This document shows positions 17,061-24,722 of a stretch of DNA of 64,000 bases, piece by piece. The notes under the pieces are model-generated. The model ran no database searches, was not told the DNA's origin, and saw only the letters and a list, made by a program, of their open reading frames with translations. The stretch comes from Nitrospira japonica (GTDB lineage: Bacteria > Nitrospirota > Nitrospiria > Nitrospirales > Nitrospiraceae), in assembly GCF_900169565.1 (NCBI RefSeq), contig NZ_LT828648.1, forward strand, positions 3,570,501 to 3,634,500. The letters are read 5' to 3'. The first letter of the stretch is position 1; each line of letters begins with the position of its first letter. The position numbers were made by a program, and so were the translations under genes.

Positions 17061-17573
17061 ATGGACCCGGCACAACCGCAGCAGCCACTCAGTCGCACAC
17101 GCCTTCTGAATCGCACTGGGACGTTCGCGCCGTATCGCGTTCCGAAATATCGCATTACATTAGTCTGTGAAGAAGCCGGCCCAGAATCCTCCGGGCCCAT
17201 TCAAACCTCGTCTGGGGCTGCCCTGCTCCTTCGGTCGTGTTTTCATGGGCTCGATCGCGAACAGTTCCTCGTCTGTGGTCTCGACGCCAAGCACCACGTC
17301 ATCGGCATTAACATTGTCTCGATCGGTTCATTGACACTCTCGATTGTGCATCCCCGAGAAGTCTTCAAACCGCTCATCCTCATGAATGCTGCGGCCTTCG
17401 TCTGCGCCCACAATCATCCGTCCGGGGATTCAACTCCGAGCGAGGAAGATCGGCTCTTGACCCGACGGCTCCGTCAGGGGGCGGACCTTCTTGGCATCAC
17501 GCTCTTGGATCATCTCGTTCTCGGTGAAAACCGCCATTACAGTTTTACGGACCAAGGCTGGCCTGGAAGTTGA
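17061..17573 (+). CDS. RadC-type JAMM-domain protein
   Basis: The 170-residue product carries the RadC/JAB metalloprotease-like fold. The metal-binding motif is CAHNHPSGDSTPSEED (HxHxxxxxxxxxxD, about residues 115-130), preceded by the family strand GLDAKHHVIGINIVSIGSLTLSIVHPREVFKP. It lacks the N-terminal helix-hairpin-helix part of chromosomal RadC, as do many short RadC proteins on mobile elements, whose role is not established. The ATG at 17061 has AAGGAGG seven bases before it and follows the hairpin; the longer frame to 16737 runs over the excisionase gene. It is transcribed against the phage genes and ends three bases from the last of them. Confidence 0.88.
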   Translation: MDPAQPQQPLSRTRLLNRTGTFAPYRVPKYRITLVCEEAGPESSGPIQTSSGAALLLRSCFHGLDREQFLVCGLDAKHHVIGINIVSIGSLTLSIVHPREVFKPLILMNAAAFVCAHNHPSGDSTPSEEDRLLTRRLRQGADLLGITLLDHLVLGENRHYSFTDQGWPGS

Positions 17574-17576
17574 GCT

Positions 17577-17705
17577 TTACGCTCGTATCAGCCGCATTAC
17601 CCAGACCACGGCTGACGCCGTCAGGGCAAGGCCAATGACCGCCCCACCCCAGGCCACAATGTCTCCGGCCAACATCGCTCCAAGCTGATTGATTTGCGCT
17701 GCCAT
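17577..17705 (-). CDS. Second coat-like peptide, without leader
   Basis: This 42-residue peptide is MAAQINQLGAMLAG, then a membrane segment DIVAWGGAVIGLALTASAVVWV, then a basic tail MRLIRA. The central part is similar to the mature major-coat candidate next door (shared 'xIAWG...G.ALT...' core and basic C-terminus), but no cleavable leader precedes it. Some filamentous phages, such as Pf3, have a leaderless major coat protein, so it may be an alternative coat subunit or a minor coat protein. GGGAG precedes the ATG by seven bases. Too short for ordinary ORF calling; the domain-like pattern and position support it. Confidence 0.65.
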   Translation of the reverse strand: MAAQINQLGAMLAGDIVAWGGAVIGLALTASAVVWVMRLIRA

Positions 17706-17778
17706 CCGTGCTCCCTTCTGCTTTCCAAGAGCTGACGCAACCGGCCGGTCTGCGCCAGACTCTCAGGGCTGTGCCGTG

Positions 17779-17979
17779 TTATCTAACCAGCGCTTTCACG
17801 CGCTTGTAGGCAAACACGGTCAACGCCACCCCGATGAACGCCACACCCCAGGCGATCAGATCCGCTTTCACGTTCGTGATCGTCGTAGTAGATGTCGCAT
17901 CCACCGGGAAGACCTGCGCAAACGCCGGCAGGGCCATCAGCAGGAGAATCAGCATCCCGATCCCTACTCGTATCTTCAT
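17779..17979 (-). CDS. Probable major coat protein (pVIII-like) precursor
   Basis: The 66-residue precursor begins with a clear signal peptide, MKIRVGIGMLILLLMALPAFA, with a likely cut after AFA. The mature ~45 residues have the filamentous-phage coat layout: a short amphipathic N-terminal part (QVFPVDATSTTTITNVKAD), one membrane helix (LIAWGVAFIGVALTVFAY), and a basic C-terminus (KRVKALVR) that contacts the packaged DNA. AAAGGAGG lies seven bases upstream of the ATG, one of the best ribosome sites in the module, as expected for the most abundant structural protein. Identification is by architecture. Confidence 0.78.
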   Translation of the reverse strand: MKIRVGIGMLILLLMALPAFAQVFPVDATSTTTITNVKADLIAWGVAFIGVALTVFAYKRVKALVR

Positions 17980-18002
17980 AGTCGCCACCTCCTTTCTGTG
18001 CC

Positions 18003-18110
18003 TTATTTGGTCTCTCCCAGGAGCAGCTTCACAATCACGCCGACTGTAAAGCCTCCGAGAAAGCACGCGGCACTCCAGTACACCATCGCGTCAACGGCGG
18101 CTTGCGTCAT
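18003..18110 (-). CDS. 35-residue membrane peptide of the phage module
   Basis: The frame encodes a peptide with one membrane segment (AMVYWSAACFLGGFTVGVIVKLLL) ending in a charged GETK. It starts four bases after the zot stop and ends 23 bases before the coat gene start. Small one-helix proteins of this size form the virion tips (pVII/pIX) or assist assembly in filamentous phages. It is assigned on position and hydrophobicity alone. Confidence 0.5.
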   Translation of the reverse strand: MTQAAVDAMVYWSAACFLGGFTVGVIVKLLLGETK

Positions 18111-18113
18111 GAC

Positions 18114-19265
18114 TTACCTCGGCTCTTCTATCTGCCCTATCGCCCTACTCGTCGGATCAGTTGCCGCTCGCTCCGTCGTAAGCCTCTCCCCGATCGATGA
18201 AGCCGGTCGTGTGGGTGTTTTCGTCACGGACGGAGCCGTGGGTGCGGAGAGTGAACTTGCTCCCGAAGTCACCTCGGCTGTCGGGACATCGGTCAAGACC
18301 GATAATGCTGTTGACGCGCCTCCCCATAGCACTCCCGAGCCTTTGAGCACCTTCCCCCCTCGGGAGGTGATTGCCTGCACGGTCCCGCCAGATTCGGCCG
18401 CAATCTCATCGACCGTAAGGAGACGGCCATCCTCCGCCACCCATAGCCACTCATGGCCGTCAAGTCGAGGGTCCGTCATGCCACCCTGAATCCGAATTGG
18501 ATGAATGTCAGACAACCGCGGGGATACATCCATCCGCATCCAATCTGGCGGCTTCGGCGTGTGCGTGGCCAAAGTAGGCGACACTGTCGATCCGCTGCCA
18601 AACGTGCCGCCGCCGAAGACAAACCAGCCGGTCGCGACCGAGAGCCCGATGGCGCCGAGGATGATCGAGGGAGACCTGAGAATCGAGCGCACGTGTCGCA
18701 CCTCCTTGGTCGACGTGGCATAGGAACCGTAGTAGGCATACACTTTCGGATCGTATGTGCCTGTGAAGCCGCGAATGACTTCCAGCTCCTCGGGATTCCC
18801 TCGTACAAACGCCTGATAGCGGTTTCTGAAACCGAACCGATCCAAACGGCGAAACTTCGTCGTCATCTCGATGACACGGGTCACGCCCGAGGTCACTTGT
18901 CGGTAGTCTTGGCAGATCAAGAGCACATCGATTCCGTAATGCCGATGCGTTTCCAACCATCGAAGAATCTCGCCATTGAGTTTCTGCTGTGCCCGAAAGA
19001 CGGTTTGGCACTCATCCACAAACACGGCGGAGCCTGGGTCCACCTTCGTCAGGCCATCCAGTACCTCGGCGCTGGTCTGCCAAATCGTGATCTGGCGCTG
19101 CAGGTCTTCCAGCGGCACGCCTTCGAATTTCGCCAAGCGATCCAGGTAGAAGCCATCGACATTGACATAAATCCGTCGACCCTTCCGCACCCACGGCAAG
19201 AGGTACTCCGCCACGGCGTGATAGCTCTTGCCGGCGCCCGGCACGCCTTCGAGGAGTTCAATCAT
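18114..19265 (-). CDS. zot: Zot-family assembly ATPase (pI-like)
   Basis: The 383-residue protein has a Walker A motif LLEGVPGAGKSYHAV at residues 4-18 and a Walker B strand SAVFVDECQ near residue 86, followed by the Zot-domain segment LETHRHYGIDVLLICQDYRQV. One membrane helix (SIILGAIGLSVATGWFVFGGG, near residue 210) separates this cytosolic ATPase from a ~150-residue exported tail rich in Ser/Thr/Pro. This is the layout of filamentous-phage pI, the inner-membrane motor that drives extrusion. The ATG overlaps the stop of the DUF2523 gene as TAATG, showing coupled translation. The family identity is strong. Confidence 0.93.
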   Translation of the reverse strand: MIELLEGVPGAGKSYHAVAEYLLPWVRKGRRIYVNVDGFYLDRLAKFEGVPLEDLQRQITIWQTSAEVLDGLTKVDPGSAVFVDECQTVFRAQQKLNGEILRWLETHRHYGIDVLLICQDYRQVTSGVTRVIEMTTKFRRLDRFGFRNRYQAFVRGNPEELEVIRGFTGTYDPKVYAYYGSYATSTKEVRHVRSILRSPSIILGAIGLSVATGWFVFGGGTFGSGSTVSPTLATHTPKPPDWMRMDVSPRLSDIHPIRIQGGMTDPRLDGHEWLWVAEDGRLLTVDEIAAESGGTVQAITSRGGKVLKGSGVLWGGASTALSVLTDVPTAEVTSGASSLSAPTAPSVTKTPTRPASSIGERLTTERAATDPTSRAIGQIEEPR

Positions 19266-19540
19266 TACGAGCCCCACCGGACAAACGGCACCGATTGCAG
19301 TGTAAACCGGACCAGCATCGCGGTCGCGATAATCGCCACGGCTTGGGCCATGCCAGTGGCCCCAAGGATCCAGGCGTATTGGGCGGGGATGACTGGGATC
19401 GTAAGGCCGCCGGTGCCAATGGACGATAAGATGGAATCGGCCGGCCCCAGCACCGAATCCCAGGCATTGAGCGCAATGTCGGTCAGCTTGGCGAGCATGT
19501 CGAGGAGCCAGCAGTAGATCAGATTCAGGATGGCCGTCAT
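19265..19540 (-). CDS. DUF2523-family membrane protein (pVI-like minor coat)
   Basis: The 91-residue product has three hydrophobic segments: the N-terminal MTAILNLIYCWLLDMLAKL, the middle GLTIPVIPAQYAWILGATG, and the C-terminal AQAVAIIATAMLVRFTLQSV. Between them is a DSVLGPADSILSS turn. This is the usual form of DUF2523 proteins that lie between the attachment protein and zot in filamentous phages and are regarded as pVI analogues. Start and stop both overlap neighbours (four bases with the attachment protein, one base with zot). The upstream extension of the frame to 19627 lies inside the attachment gene and is discarded. Confidence 0.8.
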   Translation of the reverse strand: MTAILNLIYCWLLDMLAKLTDIALNAWDSVLGPADSILSSIGTGGLTIPVIPAQYAWILGATGMAQAVAIIATAMLVRFTLQSVPFVRWGS

Positions 19541-20760
19541 GATCCCCCCACGAAGATGATGCGATAGGCCGCAAAGCCGGCCCCCGCGATCGTCAACGTC
19601 CGCAACACCGTAAAGACGGCCGCCCATTGATTGAAGTCGACCTGATGCGTCCCCCAGGTCGACGAAGAGAACGTGATGGTCGGCAGAGCCTCAGGCCACG
19701 TCAGCGATTGAAGCAGCGACAGAGTTCCGAGTAACCCTGAGCCCTGCCACGTCGTGAGATGGGCTTGGAGGATGGATCCAAAGGATCGAGGGTCATGATC
19801 CCCGGCGCTGCAGCTGACCGAGGCCGTGTCCTGAGTGGCCTCCGTCGTCGAGCCATCAGGATTCGTGGTGGTGGTCGTGGTCGTCGTCGTCGTTTGGGTG
19901 GCTGGGACGGTCTGGGTGCCGGCGGGCTTCGGGGCATTCGGATCCACCACTGCATCGGTCGGCGCCACTTGCCCGACCGGCTTGACCGTGGTCGGGATCT
20001 CACTGGGCGAGACGGCCGTACTCGTCGTGGTCGAAGCCGAGGTCGGCGAGACGCCCTGTCCGAGTGGCGAAGTATTGCTTTCAATCGACTTCGGATCGGA
20101 GGCTGGGAGCGCACTCACATAGTCGGCAATCTGCTGTTGGTTGGCCGTGCCCACCCCAGTCCGCACAAGATTATTCGCGGTGCTCCCATCGTAGACATAG
20201 CGAAACGTCTGCACACAGGTGTTGCGGGTGCCACTCCAGGCTTCACCGAGGTTTGAAAACCAGGAGAGCGGAAACGCCACTGGCTGCACATTCAAGCCGC
20301 ACGTCGCTTGGGTCTTGTTCGGAATGGCCACCGTCACGATCTGCCCCTGTCCCGCCGTGCAACTGGGGTAGACACAGGATTGCGCGGGTTCCAAGACCGC
20401 GCCGTTGGGAAGCACGGTACCGGTCCCATTCTGAAGGTTCGAGGGCGCCGCTCCCTGCTTCACGGCCGTCAGTTCCTCTGGGGTGTAGTGCATCTGATAG
20501 AGTGCGAGACCGACCGAGACACCTAAGGCTGCCCAACCGACCGGACCCGTCACGAGCCGGATGGCGACCGAGGCGGGCGAGGTCACCGCTGCCGCTTGGG
20601 CCACGGTGGAGATCAATGCCGCCCGGTTGGCCCCCAGATAGAGGAGTTTGGAAGAATCACTCGCCACTCGGACATACCCGGTGGCACTGATCAGAGCCAA
20701 GGCCGGGGTGACGGCCCACATCCAGGCCAGCACCCCGATCCCGAGCAGATACGCGGTCAA
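19537..20760 (-). CDS. Attachment protein (pIII/TspB-like)
   Basis: From a TTG at 20760 the product has ~407 residues. A hydrophobic leader (LTAYLLGIGVLAWMWAVTPALA) is followed by a long exported region with Cys pairs (SCVYPSCTAG; SGTRNTC), a Pro/Thr/Ser linker with a run of ten Thr near residue 300, and a C-terminal unit TITFSSSTWGTHQVDFNQWAAVFTVLRTLTIAGAGFAAYRIIFVGG. The last unit, a small beta part plus a terminal membrane helix, matches the C-terminal region of TspB/pIII proteins that bind the host pilus and anchor to the membrane before release. The start is uncertain: the TTG lies two bases after the preceding gene's stop, and an in-frame ATG further upstream would overlap that gene. 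Confidence 0.75.
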   Translation of the reverse strand: MTAYLLGIGVLAWMWAVTPALALISATGYVRVASDSSKLLYLGANRAALISTVAQAAAVTSPASVAIRLVTGPVGWAALGVSVGLALYQMHYTPEELTAVKQGAAPSNLQNGTGTVLPNGAVLEPAQSCVYPSCTAGQGQIVTVAIPNKTQATCGLNVQPVAFPLSWFSNLGEAWSGTRNTCVQTFRYVYDGSTANNLVRTGVGTANQQQIADYVSALPASDPKSIESNTSPLGQGVSPTSASTTTSTAVSPSEIPTTVKPVGQVAPTDAVVDPNAPKPAGTQTVPATQTTTTTTTTTTNPDGSTTEATQDTASVSCSAGDHDPRSFGSILQAHLTTWQGSGLLGTLSLLQSLTWPEALPTITFSSSTWGTHQVDFNQWAAVFTVLRTLTIAGAGFAAYRIIFVGGS

Positions 20761-20762
20761 GG

Positions 20763-20858
20763 CTACGAGCGCCCGACCCCGATGCCGGTCATGAAGAGGA
20801 GGATGAGCATGCAGACGAACAGAAACTGCTCTGGTACGCCCGGATCGGTCCATGTCAT
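20763..20858 (-). CDS. 31-residue membrane peptide of the phage module
   Basis: A GGGAGG site seven bases upstream opens a 31-residue peptide: short polar start (MTWTDPGVPEQ), one membrane helix (FLFVCMLILLFMTGIGVG) and RS at the end. It lies between the ssDNA-binding candidate and the attachment gene, where filamentous phages place tip proteins (pVII/pIX) or the coat. Support is size, hydrophobicity, position and the strong ribosome site. Confidence 0.55.
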   Translation of the reverse strand: MTWTDPGVPEQFLFVCMLILLFMTGIGVGRS

Positions 20859-20885
20859 GCCTGCCTCCCTTCATGCTGGTCTCGC

Positions 20886-21176
20886 CTACTTCTCCGGACC
20901 TTTGGTCCCAGGCGCAGCAAGTCCCGGTTGATACCCCGTGACATCGAGAAACCGCTGCCCTTTGAATTCCCGGAGATTCACGGTGATCTGACAGGGTTTC
21001 ATCTTGTTCGCCTCCATGAGTTTGTAGAGATGCTCATGGTCGTCCGAAATACTGGCTTCGAGGGTGGACGTATCCTCTTCGAAGTAGAGGACGGCATTCC
21101 GAAAGATCCGTTTGCCGTCTTGACTGGGTCTCGCTTTGACGCCCATGACCACACAGTGCCCACTGAATCGTGACAT
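20886..21176 (-). CDS. Candidate phage ssDNA-binding protein (pV-like)
   Basis: The 96-residue product is beta-rich (HCVVMGVKARPSQDGKRIFRNAVLYFEED; ITVNLREFKGQRFLDVTGYQPG) and lies directly after rep, the usual place of the filamentous-phage ssDNA-binding protein that coats the replicated strand. It resembles small inovirus proteins near rep in length and strand pattern, but no defining motif is visible, so the call rests on position plus fold-like pattern. GGGAG precedes the ATG at 21176; an upstream frame extension to 21251 is ignored because it covers the neighbouring ORF. Confidence 0.55.
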   Translation of the reverse strand: MSRFSGHCVVMGVKARPSQDGKRIFRNAVLYFEEDTSTLEASISDDHEHLYKLMEANKMKPCQITVNLREFKGQRFLDVTGYQPGLAAPGTKGPEK

Positions 21177-21177
21177 C

Positions 21178-21351
21178 TCACCGCTCCCTTCCGTCCCATC
21201 GAAACCAGCCTTGCTGGAGGTGGGACCATAAAAAGACGAACACGGTGCCACAACTCCGACACCGGCCCCGCAATCGAGGCCCGCACATGTAGAGCCTTAG
21301 GGTGCCGTGCTCGCACAGCCGGCAGCGAAGCCGTCGGTCGGCTTCCACCAC
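21178..21351 (-). CDS. Small zinc-ribbon protein of the phage module
   Basis: The frame from a GTG at 21351 gives about 57 residues with two cysteine pairs: RLRCRLCEHGTLRLYMCGPRLRGRCRSCGTVFVFLW. It ends two bases before the next gene and overlaps the last 55 bases of rep in another frame. GAAGAAGG lies about six bases before the GTG; an ATG at 21420 is another possible start. The cysteine pattern suggests a zinc ribbon that could bind DNA, but no family is recognised. Confidence 0.45.
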   Translation of the reverse strand: MVEADRRLRCRLCEHGTLRLYMCGPRLRGRCRSCGTVFVFLWSHLQQGWFRWDGRER

Positions 21352-22652
21352 CGGACCTTCTTCAGGACTTGCTGCACGTCTTGGCCGGAGGCCAAAAACG
21401 CGTAATGCTTTGGACGCCATCGTTCCACTCCTTCGATAATGGTGCTCACCAACCAGCGCTCCCCCGCTTCCGGATGGACACACAACAATCCGAGCATGGG
21501 CGCGAGACTTTTCGCCGCCCATTGCTTCACGTCTTCAATCTTTTTCACGGCTTTGACCACGTCGAGCTTCGCGCGTTGCATGCCCTCGGTCAGGACCTTC
21601 CACCAGGCCAAGAGAGGCGCGTGATAGCGATCCTTCGGATCGTCCTCACGGGTGCAGTCTCGGAAATCCACGGCGGTGCGAAACACCCCAACGATGTAGG
21701 GCTGAAAGCGATCCTGATCGAGAACGGACAAGGCGAGGCCGACGGCTTGGGCCCGTTCGTCCTTCCATTCCATTTCCCACCGCACCCATGGACCCTCCAC
21801 GACGATGCCTTTGCTCTGTTGTTGGGCGGCTTTGTCGTAAATGCGCAAGTACGTATCGGACTGACGCGAACCCATGCAGAGGGTTGTCCCAGTTTCTTCG
21901 CCTGAGCCGACATCGAGTCCCTCAATCAGTTGGGACTTCCTGAAATGGGACACACACTGCCCGGCCACGACCGCGTCATAGACGGCCTCGACATCGATGA
22001 CCCCGCTGCGATCGTCAAGGGCCACATCGATGCGGCCGAAATGCCCCTGTTTCATGAACACCCATTGCGCGACTGCCTGAAACTGGTCATAGGTCCACCC
22101 AGAAAGGAGTTCTTGCGACAGATCCACATGCACTTCGAGCGGTGCACGTTTGGCACCCGAACCAATCCGACCCAGCCCGCCGGCAGAGCCGCGACACATC
22201 CAACCGCGGCCGTAGCCCAGAAAACCTTTCTCATCGGGAACCCAGTCTCCGCCGACCAGTCGCATGGTCTCTTCGACACTTGCGTTGGGAACCGTGAAGC
22301 GCAGCCATCCGAGGGAACAGGTCCAGCTCATGGTCTCCTCCGTGTCCTCTTCTGGAAATTGCGCCCCCGTTTTACCGTCCGGGGGCTTTGGGACTCGACG
22401 CGCCGCCGGCTGGCGCCGCCGGCTGGCGCCGCCGGCTGCGCCGTCCTTGTCATGGCTCCCCACAGAGGTATCAAAACGCCGTGACCCATTCAGAGCCATG
22501 GCTCGCCGCACTTCATCGAGATCGAAGAGTGCCATGCGACACAGCCAGTGGACGGGAATCTCTCTTCTCCGATAGGCTCGCTGAACGGATTTCACGCTGA
22601 CCCCTAGTACACTGGCCAATTCCTTCACGTTCAACAATGCCTTCATCCGCAT
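21297..22652 (-). CDS. Phage replication initiator (Rep_trans/RstA-type) with N-terminal helix-turn-helix
   Basis: The continuous frame encodes 451 residues. Residues 1-55 form an excisionase-like helix-turn-helix (LLNVKELASVLGVSVKSVQRAYRRREIPVHW). Residues 70-107 are a low-complexity linker encoded in part by a 13-base tandem repeat. Residues 108-451 are a replication initiator with the signature HFGRIDVALDDRSG, followed by YLRIYDKAAQQ and VRWEMEWKDERAQ, as in initiators that nick a phage origin for rolling-circle replication. An internal ATG at 22331 (MSWTCSLGW) has GGAGGAG five bases before it, and 344 residues is the normal Rep length, so Rep may be translated alone from there. Confidence 0.85.
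   Translation of the reverse strand: MRMKALLNVKELASVLGVSVKSVQRAYRRREIPVHWLCRMALFDLDEVRRAMALNGSRRFDTSVGSHDKDGAAGGASRRRQPAARRVPKPPDGKTGAQFPEEDTEETMSWTCSLGWLRFTVPNASVEETMRLVGGDWVPDEKGFLGYGRGWMCRGSAGGLGRIGSGAKRAPLEVHVDLSQELLSGWTYDQFQAVAQWVFMKQGHFGRIDVALDDRSGVIDVEAVYDAVVAGQCVSHFRKSQLIEGLDVGSGEETGTTLCMGSRQSDTYLRIYDKAAQQQSKGIVVEGPWVRWEMEWKDERAQAVGLALSVLDQDRFQPYIVGVFRTAVDFRDCTREDDPKDRYHAPLLAWWKVLTEGMQRAKLDVVKAVKKIEDVKQWAAKSLAPMLGLLCVHPEAGERWLVSTIIEGVERWRPKHYAFLASGQDVQQVLKKVRWWKPTDGFAAGCASTAP
22401..22438. repeat. Tandem repeat of a 13-base unit inside the rep frame
   Basis: Three copies (two full, one lacking the last base) of CGCCGCCGGCTGG lie between the helix-turn-helix and the Rep part. A unit of 13 bases is not a multiple of three, so gain or loss of a copy would break or restore the fusion of the two parts. 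Confidence 0.7.
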
Positions 22653-24152
22653 CCCCTTTCTCGCACCAAACTCTTGCGCGGAGCTTAGTGAATCATGGCA
22701 GTGATGAATAGGACCCAGTTCAGCCCAGATGCGTACTCCTAGGGACAGATGGGGACACGCAGGCGAACCTGAGCGGGGAAATAAAGCAGAGCATTCCGAA
22801 GTAAAGCAAACGAGACGGCTAGGGCCGGAAGGTTAGCACTACCATAGGTGAGTAACCTTGGAACGAGAAAAGGCCGAATTTGGGCAAGAAATACGTATCG
22901 ATACTACGGTTGGATGGATGTGCAGACTAGGGTGAAAAATTAAAGGACTGGCGTTCGCCAAAACATTCTCAGCTCAAAAAAGGACAAGGCCATCGACTCG
23001 ATTGTGACGAGCCCGTTGCAGAGACTGTCACGTCTCCCCCGAAAGGGACGACACCTTAAAGTTGAGGTTTCCTGCCAACAATTGGGCGATGCGTAAACAA
23101 ACGTTGGACGTATTCAAAAAGAACTACGTTCACCTGGAGAAGCATGACCTACGCGGCTGCGACAGCTGGAGGCGAGAACAGCCGGTTGAGGCGACGGATA
23201 TCGGATCTCTCACTTAACAAGCAGTCGTCGGAGCCCTCCAACCAAAGTCTCAGGCCCATACACCATCGAGAACTCGCCGCGGACGCCAAGACACGTTCAG
23301 GTCAATAGCCCGCAAACCTGTCGGTACTACCCCCAGGCTATGAATTGAACGATCTCACTGCCAGCTTCCGGCCAAGACCGTCTGTACATCCTGTGGGCGC
23401 TGCTCGATCGCTTGGTTCCAGGTCAGGCCACTTTGCTGCGAGAAGCTCGCCTTTGCCTGGATCAACTGATCGACCTGCGTGTTCACTTCCAATGGCTATT
23501 TGGCATTAGACCACGGGATCTTGCCTTCGATCAATAATCGCCGCCGGGATCATCAAGACGGCCAACGCTCATGTGCCAGCTGGCGCACGTCCAGTAGTAT
23601 GGTTCGCCAACGCGGGCCACTTGGGAACCTACAGCTAACAAAGGCATTTGAGAACCTGATGGGCGAGTGCGTACGCTTGGCAAAACTGAAACAGCTGCTC
23701 ACGGGGAAGGGCTTTATCGTATTGAGCTCTCAAGCGACATTGCTGTCTTCGAATGGGAGGAATATAAGCGAGTCAGCGGTATTAGTGAGACGGTGGCAAA
23801 GAGCCTTGCTCGAATTGCTGGCAAAGCGGGATCGGATATCGTCCGGTTGGAGCAGACAAATGGCAACGATTCGAAATCGAAAAGGGTTCAGATTGCTGGC
23901 GAGAGGTCTCTTTTTCAGACATCGTAGCTTGGACCAGACCCATATTTGAAAAAGGCCCGGTTTGCGATCGACATAGCGAGGCAACACCTGCGGGCTGGCG
24001 CTTCGTTCCAGATCCGGACACCGGAGAGCCAAGAGCCATATGCCCCTCGTGTTACTCATTGATTCAAGTTGAAGCCGCGAAGTAACCCCTATTCAAATGC
24101 GTTTCCCAAAATGGCCCCATTGACGAAAAGAGGCTACATTAGGAAAGCGACC

Positions 24153-24663
24153 CTAAATAGGCCATCCCTCATCCGCAAAGCTGTATTTCGCCCGACCAGT
24201 GAGACTGAGATGATCCAACAGGGACCATTCCCAGAAGATCGGCCGCTTCCCGCAGTCGCTTCGTCAGAGTCCTATCCTCTAAGCTCGGCGTCACATCTCC
24301 CGAGGGATGGTTATGGGCACAGAGCCACACAGAGGCGTTCATCAGTATCAGCGGCTTAAAGACTTCACGGGGATGGACAATAGCCAACGTTAAAGACCCG
24401 ATCGAAACCAGGTTGATTCCGATAACACGATGCTTTGCGTCAAGCCCAACAACGATGAAAAGCTCACGATCTAGGCCGGTAGAATGCGGCCGCAACAGCG
24501 CTGCAGCCGACGTCGAAAAATGCACGGCCAAGACAGTTCCTTCTCCGCTATCTTCACACACTAAGGCTACGCGATATCGAGGCGCCCGATACTCGCTGAC
24601 TTAAGTCGCATTGTTTGATTGCGATTCGCTTGCGACTGTCTGCTGCTTTGGGTTCTGTTGCAT
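24153..24663 (-). pseudogene. Broken second copy of the radC-type gene
   Basis: The sequence is a close relative of the gene at 17061: GLDAKHRVIGINLVSIGSLTLAIVHPREVFKPLILMNA and CAHNHPSGDVTPSLEDR keep the JAMM motif. The start codon region (ATG at 24663 with CAAGGAG) is conserved, but codon 21 is a TAA. Near the 3' end a frameshift leaves LLGMVPV in one frame while the expected ending LLDHLSLTGRAKYSFADEGWPI continues in another to a TAG at 24155-24153. The two lesions make a functional product unlikely, although a GTG at 24561 could still give a 130-residue fragment. The length (511 bases) equals the intact copy within two bases. Confidence 0.85.
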
Positions 24664-24685
24664 CGCCGTTTCTCCTTGAAAGATG

Positions 24686-24722
24686 TTGTCCCACCCCGCA
24701 CAACAACCGGGGGGTGGGACAA
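24686..24722. promoter_or_regulatory. Hairpin upstream of the broken radC-type copy
   Basis: TTGTCCCACCCC (24686-24697) faces GGGGTGGGACAA (24711-24722) across 13 bases, 23 bases before the start codon of the pseudogene. It corresponds to 17002-17037. The ends of the stem have changed on both sides together (GTG..CAC there, TTG..CAA here), as expected if pairing is selected or was until recently. Confidence 0.7.

Larger units (their letters stand above)
16569..22652. mobile_element. Filamentous phage-like (inovirus) prophage module
   Basis: Ten closely packed minus-strand genes from rep (22652) to a coat-like peptide (17577) follow the logic of filamentous phages: replication initiator, candidate ssDNA-binding protein, small membrane peptides, a Thr-linked attachment protein with C-terminal membrane anchor, a DUF2523 minor coat candidate, Zot morphogenesis ATPase, and coat peptides. 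Neighbouring genes overlap or abut throughout. Integration here would use the tyrosine recombinase, not the XerCD/dif route. The right boundary is taken at the rep start. Whether it is still productive is unknown. Confidence 0.8.

Noticed and set aside
16832..17200. Minus-strand frame over the hairpin and radC start
   Set aside because: It has no motif, runs through the 12-bp hairpin and is antisense to the well-supported radC-type gene.
19865..19895. Simple-sequence repeat of GTGGTCGTC type
   Set aside because: It encodes the Thr-rich linker of the attachment protein and needs no separate explanation, although it could vary in length.
16569..22652. Integration of the filamentous phage at a dif site
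   Set aside because: No dif-like 28-base palindrome was recognised at either edge, and a tyrosine integrase with tRNA att repeats explains integration.
23479..23949. Plus-strand frame of 156 codons in the decayed segment
   Set aside because: Composition is not convincing, no ribosome site was seen, and a neighbouring frame looks more protein-like over part of it. Kept only as part of the decayed region.
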